DNA of 64,000 nucleotides from Bacteroidales bacterium. Lineage in GTDB: Bacteria; Bacteroidota; Bacteroidia; Bacteroidales; UBA932. Positions 24,444 through 33,445 of the stretch are shown piece after piece (within the stretch, counting starts at the first letter, position 1; every line of letters starts with the position of its first letter). The position numbers and the translations under genes are program-made. The notes below the pieces were generated by a model. It saw nothing but the letters and a program-made list of their open reading frames with translations, was not told where the DNA came from and did not search any database. The stretch covers positions 1 to 64,000 of the forward strand of contig JAGBTG010000056.1 in assembly GCA_017631435.1 (NCBI GenBank), given 5' to 3'.

Positions 24444-26003
24444 ATGAAAAAGATAAAAGTTTTATTGGGTTTGATAGGTTTGTCGGCTGCTGTTTCAGCA
24501 GCACCGCTAAGCATACCTTCTGTTGTAAGACAGCCGGAGATAGAGATGAACATGAGCCGTTCTCTGTGGTTCAGCAGCAGCAACGTGGCCGGAATGTCGG
24601 TTGCACCGCTAAGCAGATACAGCATTGTGGATTTCAGCTACAATGGTGCAGACGGTGATTTCAAGATGCAGCAGCAGGGTGAGAAGGAGAGTGTTGTAGG
24701 TTTCAATACCAACGGCGCAACTGCTGTAGGTAAGACATACCTTTGGGGAAATTTTGATTATAAGAACATTGTGGAGGATGGTACAAAATATATTACCAAC
24801 CTTTATGATCCTACCAGGGACATGCCTTATTATGTGGCTGACGGTGTGGAGAGCAAGTTCAAGAAACAGTCATATGACTTAGGTGTGAAGGTTGCTTTTC
24901 CTCAGTTGTGGGGTTTTGTTACTCCTGGTGTTGATTTGCAGTACAATACCAATACCGGTGCAAAACAGCGCGACCCACGTTCCGTTACCTACTTTCTCAA
25001 TGTTAAGGCAACCCCTTCTTTTTTGTTTGAGATAACAGAGAAGAACCATGTGGGTTTCTCTGTAAATTACGAGTATCTGTTTGAGAGAAGTACCTTTAAC
25101 AGAAGCGATACGGAGATTGATTATCCTGTATACATTATGAGAGGTTTGGGCAACTATACTGCCGGCGTGGTTTCCGGATCTGTAGGTGTAGGTACTTTCT
25201 TCTATAAAGGCAACAAAATTGGCGGAGCCCTTCAGTACGGTTATACCGGAGATGATTTCTCGGTTTTGGTAGATGGAGGATACTCATATAAGGTAGAGGA
25301 TGCGTTCCAGACACCAACCAAGAAGCAGAATATGGGTTCTACCAAGCAGAACTTGTGGAACGTTGCAGTTAAGATGGTGGAAGAGGGCGACAACCGTATG
25401 CAGACAGTTTCCATATCTTATACAAACCGCAAGACCGACGGTATTGAGTACATTCAGGAACTTGGCCAGGTTGGTGACTTCAGTGATTGGATTACCATTG
25501 CCAAATATTTGCGCAGCAAGTACTCGTACCAGTCTACTGATATCAACTATGAGTGGTTCATTAAAGAGGGAAGCGGATATAAATGGAAATTTGGTGTGGA
25601 TTATATCCATTCCAAGAAGTCTGACGAGTATATTCTCCCTGCTGCCCATTTGAAGGTTGAGAATGATTTTCAGAGAGTATACGCCAAGAGAAACTTCAAC
25701 TTTGGCGGTGGAAAAAGCTCTCTTCTTGCAGGTATCAACTTGGGCTTCAATGACAACCTAGAGAGTGAATATGTGTATGAGGGCGGTTATGCAGAGTCTG
25801 ATGTGGTTAAGGATATGTATGCGAAAGATATCAGATACATGTCATCTGACTACATTACCGTAGGAGGAGAGGTTACATATTCAACCCTTGTGAATAAGGC
25901 TACATCTTTGTTTGTGAAAGGTACATGCCAGTACTATTCGCCAGATGATGAGCTGTTTGAGAAGAGATTGTATACTTCACTTTCGGTGGGTATCACTTTC
26001 TAG
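24444..26003 (+). CDS. DUF6850-type outer-membrane beta-barrel protein
   Basis: About 519 residues from ATG 24444 (ATG 24432 adds four codons). It has a signal peptide ending A-V-S-A-A-P. The rest is alternating hydrophobic and polar strands typical of a barrel, ending L-S-V-G-I-T-F, a C-terminal aromatic strand signal. It resembles DUF6850 proteins that accompany TonB receptor/DUF4876 pairs. Channel or assembly role unknown. Confidence 0.7.
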   Translation: MKKIKVLLGLIGLSAAVSAAPLSIPSVVRQPEIEMNMSRSLWFSSSNVAGMSVAPLSRYSIVDFSYNGADGDFKMQQQGEKESVVGFNTNGATAVGKTYLWGNFDYKNIVEDGTKYITNLYDPTRDMPYYVADGVESKFKKQSYDLGVKVAFPQLWGFVTPGVDLQYNTNTGAKQRDPRSVTYFLNVKATPSFLFEITEKNHVGFSVNYEYLFERSTFNRSDTEIDYPVYIMRGLGNYTAGVVSGSVGVGTFFYKGNKIGGALQYGYTGDDFSVLVDGGYSYKVEDAFQTPTKKQNMGSTKQNLWNVAVKMVEEGDNRMQTVSISYTNRKTDGIEYIQELGQVGDFSDWITIAKYLRSKYSYQSTDINYEWFIKEGSGYKWKFGVDYIHSKKSDEYILPAAHLKVENDFQRVYAKRNFNFGGGKSSLLAGINLGFNDNLESEYVYEGGYAESDVVKDMYAKDIRYMSSDYITVGGEVTYSTLVNKATSLFVKGTCQYYSPDDELFEKRLYTSLSVGITF

Positions 26004-26029
26004 TATGTAAAAATGACAAAAAGCAATTT

Positions 26030-27241
26030 ATGAATTACAGTTATAAATTGGATGCCGATGTCCTTACCTTCTCACTTGTGGGAAGGTTGGACACTGAGGC
26101 ATCAGGAAAATTGGATGTGGCATTTGCAGATATTTGTAAGGAGAACCCGCATAGTGTTCTTGTACTGGATGCTGCAGGTCTTGAATATATTGCTTCAAGC
26201 GGTCTGCGTACAATTCTCAAGATGGCAAAGAGTGTAAAGAGCTTTAGAATTGTGAATGTTATTCCTTCTGTTTACAGTGTTTTTGAGATGACAGGATTCT
26301 CAAAGATCATTAATATAAGCAAGGCGTTGCGCAGAATTGACCTCAGCAAGTGTGAGAGGATTGGCGAAGGGGGAAACGGAGCAGTTTACCGTGTTAGCGA
26401 GGATGAGATTGTTAAGGTGAATTTCAACCCTGAGACATATGCAGGTTTGGATAAGGAGCTGGCCAAAGCCAAGGAGGCTTTCCTTTTGGGAATTCCTACT
26501 GCCATTTCATTTGATATGGTAGATTGTGGTGAAGGCAAGAAAGGTGTTGTATACGAGACCATCAAGAGCCTTACCTTGGGAGAGACCATACAGAGCAATC
26601 CTGAGCGTATGGAGGAACTTACCGAAATGTATGTTGAGCAGTTGAACCTTCTTCATTCAACCCGTTCTGACAATCCGGTTTTTGGAAGTGCAAAGGACAA
26701 TTACCGTAATCAGGTGGAGAATGCTTCAAAATTCCTTACTCCTGAGGAGGGAGAGCTGCTTAAAGTGATTCTTGATGCCCTTCCTGAGGGTGACAGACTT
26801 GTGCATTGCGACGCTCATCCTAAGAATATCATGATCCAGAACGGAGAAATGTTGTGGATAGACATGGAGCAGATGAGTGCAGGACATCCTATCTATGACC
26901 TTATTTCCATTGCAGTTGTCCTTAACGGTATGAGGACAGATGAGATGATAATGCACATAGCCGGCATGGACAATGCAACCGTTGCACTTTTGAAGGAGTG
27001 TTTTATCAGAAAGTATTTCAAGACAGAAGATAAGGAGATGATTGCCAAGTATGCCCAGATGTTTGATGCTTTGCGCCTTATCCGTGCAGTTTTTGCTATA
27101 GGTTTCACTTCTAGCAATACAGAGAAATACCGTCAGGCCATTATAGATATGGCCCGTAATGTATTCTTCCCTAATATTCAGAATATAGCTGGAGGGGTAA
27201 AATATCTTATTAGTGTAATTGACAATATTCACAAAGCATAA
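26030..27241 (+). CDS. STAS domain fused to an APH-like kinase
   Basis: The 403-residue cytosolic protein has two parts. Residues 1-100 are an anti-anti-sigma-type STAS domain, with Ser56-Ser57 in A-S-S-G-L-R at the usual phospho-acceptor position. Residues ~108-400 are a choline/aminoglycoside-kinase-like fold: glycine loop I-G-E-G-G-N-G-A-V-Y (111-120), catalytic H-C-D at 259-261 with Asn266, and metal-binding Asp278 in I-D-M-E. It resembles a Fibrobacter/Bacteroidetes paralogous kinase family, but I know no characterised substrate. It lies 26 bp behind the barrel gene, and its stop overlaps the next ATG (TAATG). The fusion suggests that a partner-switching STAS controls, or is controlled by, small-molecule or protein phosphorylation. 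Confidence 0.8.
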   Translation: MNYSYKLDADVLTFSLVGRLDTEASGKLDVAFADICKENPHSVLVLDAAGLEYIASSGLRTILKMAKSVKSFRIVNVIPSVYSVFEMTGFSKIINISKALRRIDLSKCERIGEGGNGAVYRVSEDEIVKVNFNPETYAGLDKELAKAKEAFLLGIPTAISFDMVDCGEGKKGVVYETIKSLTLGETIQSNPERMEELTEMYVEQLNLLHSTRSDNPVFGSAKDNYRNQVENASKFLTPEEGELLKVILDALPEGDRLVHCDAHPKNIMIQNGEMLWIDMEQMSAGHPIYDLISIAVVLNGMRTDEMIMHIAGMDNATVALLKECFIRKYFKTEDKEMIAKYAQMFDALRLIRAVFAIGFTSSNTEKYRQAIIDMARNVFFPNIQNIAGGVKYLISVIDNIHKA

Positions 27242-28116
27242 TGCGCCTTATAAGTTTATTTGTGGGTTGTGCCATATTGTTTGTATCTTGTACGGCTAAT
27301 GCAGATGAAAATATGCAGGAACTTGATTTGAAAAGCCAGCTTATAGGTATTGAAAATGCCAATAATGCCAGACAGTTGGGAGGATACCGCATTGGCAATA
27401 AATCCATAAGGGAAGATGTGCTGATCCGCAGTGGAAAACTTTCCGGACTGTCAGGTGAAGACTCAACTCTTCTGGCCAGCAAATTTAAGGTGCAGTGCAT
27501 TTATGATTTTAGAGGAGGGGATGAGTTTGTATCTGATCCGGATGTGGTTCCGTCGGGAGCAAGGTACCTTCCCCTTTCAATTTCCTTTTCTGGAGGAAAT
27601 GGCAAAGAGAGCATGAATTTGGAATCGCAGGAGGCAATAATAGGGATGTTGCTTGAGAATGCAGAACATCCTGCTATCCAGAAAATGTGCGACAACCTGT
27701 ATGACATCATCTTCTTTGAGGAGTCTTCCCAGGAGGTTTATCGCAAGTTCTTTGCAGATCTGGTTGCTGTTGATCCCGATGATGGGGCAGTGCTATGGCA
27801 CTGTACTCAGGGAAAAGACCGTGCTGGATGTGCATCTGCCATGCTTTTGGCAGCTTTGGGGGCAGACCGCAGCCTTATTATGGCAGACTACAATTTGTCC
27901 CGTGAGTTTTATGCACCAATAGTAGCCAGGATACCTGTTCAGACAGAGGCTCAAAGTGTAGTAATCAATACCCTTATTGGAGCCAATCCGGTAATTTTTG
28001 AGAGGGCTTTGGATAAGATTGATGCAATATACGGGTCATTTGCCAATTATCTCAAAGAGTGTATTGGGGTTACTGGGCAGATGATGGATACCTTGAGAGA
28101 GAATTATATGAAATAA
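27241..28116 (+). CDS. Exported tyrosine-phosphatase-like lipoprotein
   Basis: The 291-residue protein starts with a signal ending F-V-S-C (Cys17), a lipobox. It carries the tyrosine/serine phosphatase family 3 signature N-A-R-Q-L-G-G-Y near 40-50. The catalytic P-loop is H-C-T-Q-G-K-D-R (Cys188, Arg194; C-x5-R). Such enzymes hydrolyse phosphotyrosine or phosphoinositide-like esters. Export means it acts outside the cytosol, so it cannot directly reverse the kinase encoded just upstream unless the signal is not used. Translationally coupled to the STAS-kinase gene. Confidence 0.82.
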   Translation: MRLISLFVGCAILFVSCTANADENMQELDLKSQLIGIENANNARQLGGYRIGNKSIREDVLIRSGKLSGLSGEDSTLLASKFKVQCIYDFRGGDEFVSDPDVVPSGARYLPLSISFSGGNGKESMNLESQEAIIGMLLENAEHPAIQKMCDNLYDIIFFEESSQEVYRKFFADLVAVDPDDGAVLWHCTQGKDRAGCASAMLLAALGADRSLIMADYNLSREFYAPIVARIPVQTEAQSVVINTLIGANPVIFERALDKIDAIYGSFANYLKECIGVTGQMMDTLRENYMK

Positions 28117-28130
28117 ACAACATAAAGAAT

Positions 28131-29075
28131 ATGAAGAGATGCCTTTTTCTGTTGTGTTTTATGTGTAGTGCATTTACTGCCATGCATGCACAGCAGGTTA
28201 CCTTTACACCACAGTGGACTCCACAGAGTCAGTTTGCAGGATATTATGCGGCGTTGGAGAAGGGTTTTTATGCCCAGGAGGGGATTGATGTGAACATCGT
28301 CCACCCCGCAACTTCGTACAGTTCTGTAAATATGCTTCTCGACGGCAGTTCGGACATCATTACAGGAGAGCTTATTCAGGCTATGGAGGCGGCAGACAAG
28401 GATATAATTTTTGTAAACCTTCTGCAGACAACCCAGCATTCCACATTGGAATTGCTGGCCCGAAAGGAGAATGTGACCAGTATTTTCCAGATGCGCGGAT
28501 TCAGGATAGGTACATGGAAAGTTGGCTTCAATGAGATCCCACATATATTGAATAAACTGCAGAACCTGAACATTGAGTGGATAAAGTTCATCAATCCCAT
28601 TAATCTGTATATTTCTGGTGCTATTGATGCTACATTGGTGAAAAGCTATAATGAGAAGATACTTTTTTCAATGTCGGGAATAACCCCGGGAAGTGTGTTG
28701 AAGTTTTCCGAGATGGGATTTGATTTTCCGGAGGACGGATTATATGTTACTGAGGATTTCTATAAAAGAAATACAGAGTTGTGCCGCAAGTTTGCCCAGG
28801 CTTCCAGAAAGGGTTGGGAGTGGGTGCGCAACAACCGTGAGGAGGCACTGGAGATTGTGATGAAATATGTGAAGGAGGAGAATGTACCTACCAATATATA
28901 CAATCAGAAGGTTATGCTTGATAAACTGCTTGAGGCTCAAGAGGATGTTAAAGGAAAAGCTCCTTCGTACAAATTAAGTGAGGAGGCTTTTAACAGAGTC
29001 AATGGGACACTTGTCCAGTATGGCTTCATTTCCAAGCCTGTAGAATATAAAAGATTAATGGGAGGAGAGCTATGA
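28131..29075 (+). CDS. NMT1/THI5-like periplasmic substrate-binding protein
   Basis: The 314-residue protein has a signal peptide ending A-M-H-A-Q. It has the NMT1-like pattern P-Q-S-Q-F-A-G-Y-Y-A-A, E-K-G-F-Y-A-Q-E-G-I-D-V and later G-L-Y-V-T-E. The family binds pyrimidine precursors, taurine or nitrate-like ligands for ABC import. No permease or ATPase is nearby. The stop overlaps the start of the sensor phosphatase (ATGA), which carries a periplasmic sensing domain, so a ligand-presenting role is likely. I start at 28131; the frame from 28059 overlaps the phosphatase gene and lacks a signal. Confidence 0.82.
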   Translation: MKRCLFLLCFMCSAFTAMHAQQVTFTPQWTPQSQFAGYYAALEKGFYAQEGIDVNIVHPATSYSSVNMLLDGSSDIITGELIQAMEAADKDIIFVNLLQTTQHSTLELLARKENVTSIFQMRGFRIGTWKVGFNEIPHILNKLQNLNIEWIKFINPINLYISGAIDATLVKSYNEKILFSMSGITPGSVLKFSEMGFDFPEDGLYVTEDFYKRNTELCRKFAQASRKGWEWVRNNREEALEIVMKYVKEENVPTNIYNQKVMLDKLLEAQEDVKGKAPSYKLSEEAFNRVNGTLVQYGFISKPVEYKRLMGGEL

Positions 29076-31408
29076 AACTTTCAGGATTAAAGCCTAATAT
29101 TTCCATTTCGGGCCGTCTGATGGTTAGGGTACTGATTGTATCTGCCATCATTTTTACACTTACATTTACACTCTTCTTGAGGATGGCGGCCGACAAGATG
29201 AGACAGGAGGCTACAGACAATGCCCACAGCGAACTTTCCAATACTATCCATCAGATTGATGCCATTTTGCATGCTGTGGAGATAGCAGTGGAGAATACAG
29301 CCTGGATTGTACCGTACAATCTCGACTCCCCGGAATCACTGTATGGCATTACAGAAAGGCTTCTCAATAATAATGAGTTCATTTTTGGTTCAGCCATTGC
29401 ATTTGAGCCCAACTATTACAGTACGGAGGGTTATTATTTTTCACCTTACTCCTATAGGGGAAAGAATGGACAAATAAGGAGCAGACAGCTTGGTACTGAG
29501 ACATATGATTACCACCACATGGACTGGTACCAGATTCCCAAGCTGCTCAACAAGCCATACTGGAGCGAACCGTATTACGATGACGGTGGCGGTGATATGA
29601 TGATGACCACATATTCAAAACCCCTATATGACAGTACAGGCAAGATGTATGCTGTAATTACTGCAGACCTTTCACTGGAGTGGCTGGCAGAACTTGTAAG
29701 CGGCATCAAGGCATTTGACAAGTCTTACAATCTTATGATAAGCAGGAATGCCTCATATATTGTTCATCCCGATAGGGACCTTATCCTTAACGAAACCATC
29801 TTCTCTTCTACATATGGCGACAAATCAGAGTCTTTGAAGAAATTGCAGGATGATATCCTTAACGGAAGGGCCGGTGAGGTGCTGAGAGATATGTGGGGCG
29901 ACAAATTCTTTGTTTTTTACTCTCCAGTGGAGACAACACAATGGACAGTAGCCATTGTTTGCGCAAGGAGTGAGCTCTACAAGAAAGCCAAGACCCTCAG
30001 GAGCATGCTTATTGTGCTGTGTCTTATTGCCCTGATGATGTTGATTGCATTCAGCTACAACGGAATCCGTAAGGTTGTTGCCCCTATTGAAGATTTCTCG
30101 GGTGTTGCCAAAAAGATTGCAAAAGGAGATTTTGAGGCGGAATTGCCTAAAATCAAGTCGCAGGATGAGCTGAAGGAACTGCACGATTCGTTCAAGTATC
30201 TTCAGGATTCCCTTGTTGCATATATTGAGGAACTTAAGTCTACCACGGCCAACAAGGAGAGGATTGAGAGTGAATTGAGAATTGCCCATGCTATACAGAT
30301 GGGTATGATTCCCAAATCGTTCCCGGCATTCCCTGAGCGCGATGACGTTTCGTTGTCGGCAAAACTCGTTCCTGCCAAGGAGGTAGGAGGAGATCTGTAT
30401 GATTTCTTCATTGAGGATGGAAAACTCTACTTCATCATTGGAGATGTGTCCGGCAAAGGGGTACCGGCTTCGTTGGTGATGGCGGTAACGTGTCGCCTGT
30501 TCAGATCTGTGGCATCACATCTGAATACTCCACATGAGATTATCGCATCGCTCAACAATTCTTTGGCAGATGGAAATGACTCAAACATGTTCTGTACCGC
30601 TTTCCTTGGTATCCTTGATCTTAAGACAGGTCATCTTCAATTCTGCAATGCGGGCCACAATGCTCCGTTGATGGTAGATCCAGCAGGTAATGTAACTCCA
30701 ATCAATGTTGTCTCTAATCTTCCGTTGGGTGTGTTTGAAGGGTTCCCATACGAGAGCCAGGAAATCACAATAGAGAAACAGGCAATGCTTTATCTCTTCA
30801 CCGACGGCGTGAATGAAGCCGAGAATAACAATAAGGAACAATTTGGCGATGATGCAATTGTTGCATTGTTGCAAAACAACTCTTCACTTGATACAGACGA
30901 GATAATCAGTGTTACTTTTGAACAAATCAGGAGTCATGCAGATGGCGCTGAACAAAGTGATGATATAACTGTAATGTGTTTAAAATATACAGGTAGTGAT
31001 ATGGAAAAGACAATCATCTTGGACAATGATATTGCCCAGATCAGTAGACTTACCCAGTTTATTGATGAGGTTGGAGAAGCATTTTCTCTTGCTCCCGATA
31101 TGATATTTAACCTTAATCTTGTTCTTGAAGAGGCCGTAGTGAACGTAATAAACTATGCCTATCCTAAAGAAGAGCACCAGAAAATATATCTATCAGTAAG
31201 TATGCGTGAGGGTTCAATAGTGGTTGTACTTACGGATACAGGCAAGGAGTTTGATCCTACAATGGTTCCGGAAGCAGACATTACCCTCTCTGCGGAAGAC
31301 CGCCCTATCGGCGGCCTTGGTATCTTCCTTATCCGTCAGATAATGAATGAGGTGAGATATGAACGCATAGAGGACAGGAATGTTCTCACTATGGAGAAGA
31401 AACTTTAG
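29072..31408 (+). CDS. dCache-HAMP-PP2C(SpoIIE)-HATPase sensor of a partner-switching system
   Basis: This 778-residue membrane protein has a helix at ~17-40, a periplasmic dCache-like domain at ~45-310, a second helix at ~315-340 and a HAMP at ~345-395. A PP2C/SpoIIE phosphatase follows at ~415-635 (G-G-D-L-Y-D, G-D-V-S-G-K-G, S-D-D-I-T-V-M). An RsbW-like HATPase is at ~645-778 with E-E-A-V-V-N-V-I-N-Y-A (N-box) and G-G-L-G-I-F-L. Having both the phosphatase and the kinase of a partner switch in one chain is notable. The natural target is the STAS domain encoded four genes earlier. Input is probably delivered by the NMT1-like protein whose gene overlaps this one. Confidence 0.85.
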   Translation: MKLSGLKPNISISGRLMVRVLIVSAIIFTLTFTLFLRMAADKMRQEATDNAHSELSNTIHQIDAILHAVEIAVENTAWIVPYNLDSPESLYGITERLLNNNEFIFGSAIAFEPNYYSTEGYYFSPYSYRGKNGQIRSRQLGTETYDYHHMDWYQIPKLLNKPYWSEPYYDDGGGDMMMTTYSKPLYDSTGKMYAVITADLSLEWLAELVSGIKAFDKSYNLMISRNASYIVHPDRDLILNETIFSSTYGDKSESLKKLQDDILNGRAGEVLRDMWGDKFFVFYSPVETTQWTVAIVCARSELYKKAKTLRSMLIVLCLIALMMLIAFSYNGIRKVVAPIEDFSGVAKKIAKGDFEAELPKIKSQDELKELHDSFKYLQDSLVAYIEELKSTTANKERIESELRIAHAIQMGMIPKSFPAFPERDDVSLSAKLVPAKEVGGDLYDFFIEDGKLYFIIGDVSGKGVPASLVMAVTCRLFRSVASHLNTPHEIIASLNNSLADGNDSNMFCTAFLGILDLKTGHLQFCNAGHNAPLMVDPAGNVTPINVVSNLPLGVFEGFPYESQEITIEKQAMLYLFTDGVNEAENNNKEQFGDDAIVALLQNNSSLDTDEIISVTFEQIRSHADGAEQSDDITVMCLKYTGSDMEKTIILDNDIAQISRLTQFIDEVGEAFSLAPDMIFNLNLVLEEAVVNVINYAYPKEEHQKIYLSVSMREGSIVVVLTDTGKEFDPTMVPEADITLSAEDRPIGGLGIFLIRQIMNEVRYERIEDRNVLTMEKKL

Positions 31409-31439
31409 CATCAAATTCTTCTAAATGAAGAATTTGATG
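31409..31439. terminator. Perfect 13-bp hairpin at convergent gene ends
   Basis: CATCAAATTCTTC (31409-31421) pairs exactly with GAAGAATTTGATG (31427-31439), with loop TAAAT. It covers the last codons of the permease gene, so it serves both directions. No clear T-run. Confidence 0.55.
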
Positions 31440-32707
31440 AGGAAGAATGCTGCAAGAAGCCACATTCCGAGGCTTACTTTCTTATGGTTGCCTGTAAGGG
31501 CATTTAAAGCTACATATGCCAGCTGTCCAAGGACAATTCCTTCTGAAATGCTGTAAGTAAGTGGCATCATAAGGATACAGGTGAATGCTGGAATTGACTC
31601 GGTGTAGTTGTAGAAGTCAATTTTTGTTACTGCAGCCATCATCATCAGACCAACAAGGAACAGTACAGGGGCTGTAGCTGCTGCTGGAATTGCCAGGAAG
31701 AACGGTGCAAAGAACATTGCTACAAGAAAACATATTCCTGTAGTGAAAGCGGTAAGACCACTGCGGCCACCCTGCTCAACACCTGCTGCGCTCTCAACAA
31801 AGGTTGTAACGGTACTGGTACCCATTGCAGCGCCTGCTGTAGTTGCCACTGCATCTACAAGGAATGCCTTTTTAAGTCCGGGGATTTTGCCGTCTTTGTC
31901 AAACATGCCAGCTCTGGTGGTTACACCAATGATGGTCCCTATTGTATCAAAAAGGTCTACAAAGAGGAATGTGAATACAATAATGAACATGTCCTGTGTA
32001 AGGACCTGATCCCACTGGAACTTGAAGAATATCGGCTCAATTGAAGGTGGGGTACTTACTACTCCGTTGAACTGGGTAACCCCCATCGGGATGCCTATTA
32101 TGGTGGTAGCAAGGATACCTATGAGGAGTCCTCCCTTTACGTTCTTTACCATTAGCAGTGATGTGATTACAATGCCTATGATACATAGAAGTGGCGCTCC
32201 GGAGGTGATTTTGCCAAGACTTACCAATGTGGCGTCGTTGTTTACAATTACACCTGCACTTTTAAGGCCTATGAATGCTATGTAAAGTCCTATACCCGCA
32301 CTGATGGAGTTTTTGAGGGTGTCGGGAATAAGGTATACAAGTTTTTCCCTTATGTTTGTAAGGGTAAGGATAATGAAAATCAGACCTTCAAGGAATACGG
32401 CTGTAAGGGCGAACTGCCAACTGTATCCGAGTACAATACATACTGTGTATGCAAAAAATGCGTTAAGTCCCATTCCCGGTGCCAAAGCAAACGGAAGTTT
32501 AGCATACAGTCCCATAAAGATTGTTGCACATCCAGAAATCAGTACGGTTGTGGTGAAAAGGGCCCCTTTGTCCATTCCTGTGTCTCCAAGAATGTTTGGA
32601 TTGATAGCCAGAATATAGGCCATTGTAAGGAAAGTGGTGAGACCTGCAAAGATTTCTGTGCGGACGTTCATCTCACCTTTTTTAAAACCGAATAGTTTGG
32701 TTAACAT
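31421..32707 (-). CDS. NCS2/AzgA-type purine permease
   Basis: The 428-residue integral membrane protein has about 12-14 helices and the AzgA-like signature P-G-M-G-L-N-A-F-F-A-Y near 75. N-P-N-I-L lies near 37, and G-A-x-M-G-T-S-T-V-T-T-F-V-E-S-A-A-G near 270, which is typical of the purine-binding helices. It imports adenine, guanine or hypoxanthine with protons. It stands alone, with its own promoter at 32738-32745. Confidence 0.9.
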   Translation of the reverse strand: MLTKLFGFKKGEMNVRTEIFAGLTTFLTMAYILAINPNILGDTGMDKGALFTTTVLISGCATIFMGLYAKLPFALAPGMGLNAFFAYTVCIVLGYSWQFALTAVFLEGLIFIILTLTNIREKLVYLIPDTLKNSISAGIGLYIAFIGLKSAGVIVNNDATLVSLGKITSGAPLLCIIGIVITSLLMVKNVKGGLLIGILATTIIGIPMGVTQFNGVVSTPPSIEPIFFKFQWDQVLTQDMFIIVFTFLFVDLFDTIGTIIGVTTRAGMFDKDGKIPGLKKAFLVDAVATTAGAAMGTSTVTTFVESAAGVEQGGRSGLTAFTTGICFLVAMFFAPFFLAIPAAATAPVLFLVGLMMMAAVTKIDFYNYTESIPAFTCILMMPLTYSISEGIVLGQLAYVALNALTGNHKKVSLGMWLLAAFFLIKFFI

Positions 32708-32737
32708 CTTTTGGTTGATTTTAGGTTATCTTTTCTA

Positions 32738-32745
32738 CAAAATTA
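32738..32745 (-). promoter_or_regulatory. -7 element TAATTTTG for the purine permease
   Basis: Perfect TAnnTTTG on the minus strand, with a TTG 21 bp upstream as -33 box and about 30 nt of leader. Confidence 0.65.
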
Positions 32746-32800
32746 CGCTTTAACTTATTAATAAAGCAATTTTTTCTACCTTTACTTAAAATTTTCAATT

Positions 32801-33445
32801 ATGGCCGACAATTATCTTGAGAAAAAGTTTGAAGAGTTCCACTCCGGAAAAGGGGTTGCATCAAAACATAAGACATCATCCGGCAACTTTAGCCTTAACA
32901 GCCTGCTCCTCAAAAACCGCAGTCATAGGGGGTATGATTCTTCCCGACAGGTTTTGGTGGAAGAACTTAAGCAAATTGCAGAGGTATGCACCAAAATTCC
33001 GAGCGCAAAGAACCAGCAGGTCCTCAGGTTCAAGCTTGTGGCGGGAGAAGATGCTCCAAGGCTGCAGCAGTATACCAAATGGGGAGGGGCCTTGCCTGAG
33101 CTCAATTTGCCGTTTGAAGGTACTGAGCCTTCTGCATTCATAATCATATGTTCTACTGTTCCCGAGAACAAATGGGTGGATATAGATTTGGGCATTGCAG
33201 CTCAGAGCATGCTTTTAAAAGCTGTGGAGATGGGTCTCAATGGTATTTGCATTGGCGCTTTCAACAAGAATGCAGTTGTAGAGGAGTTCTCTTTGCAGCA
33301 TGAGCCTGTGCTTGTCCTTGCCATTGGAAAGGGGGCTGAGCATATCCAGCTTACCCGTGTAAAAGAGGGGGAGAGCCTTACCTATTACCGCAAGGACGGT
33401 CTCCATTTTGTCCCTAAATTGGGCTTGGATGATCTTCTACTTTAA
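32801..33445 (+). CDS. Nitroreductase family protein
   Basis: The 214-residue protein has the FMN-binding pattern of nitroreductases: N-R-S-H-R-G-Y-D near residue 42, I-P-S-A-K-N-Q-Q near 66, and D-x-G-I-A-A-Q-S-M-L-L near 130. The last part, G-x-N-G-I-C-I-G-A-F, closes the FMN site. It reduces nitro or quinone substrates with NAD(P)H; the true substrate is unknown. Its last 9 bp overlap the convergent MBL gene. Confidence 0.88.
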   Translation: MADNYLEKKFEEFHSGKGVASKHKTSSGNFSLNSLLLKNRSHRGYDSSRQVLVEELKQIAEVCTKIPSAKNQQVLRFKLVAGEDAPRLQQYTKWGGALPELNLPFEGTEPSAFIIICSTVPENKWVDIDLGIAAQSMLLKAVEMGLNGICIGAFNKNAVVEEFSLQHEPVLVLAIGKGAEHIQLTRVKEGESLTYYRKDGLHFVPKLGLDDLLL

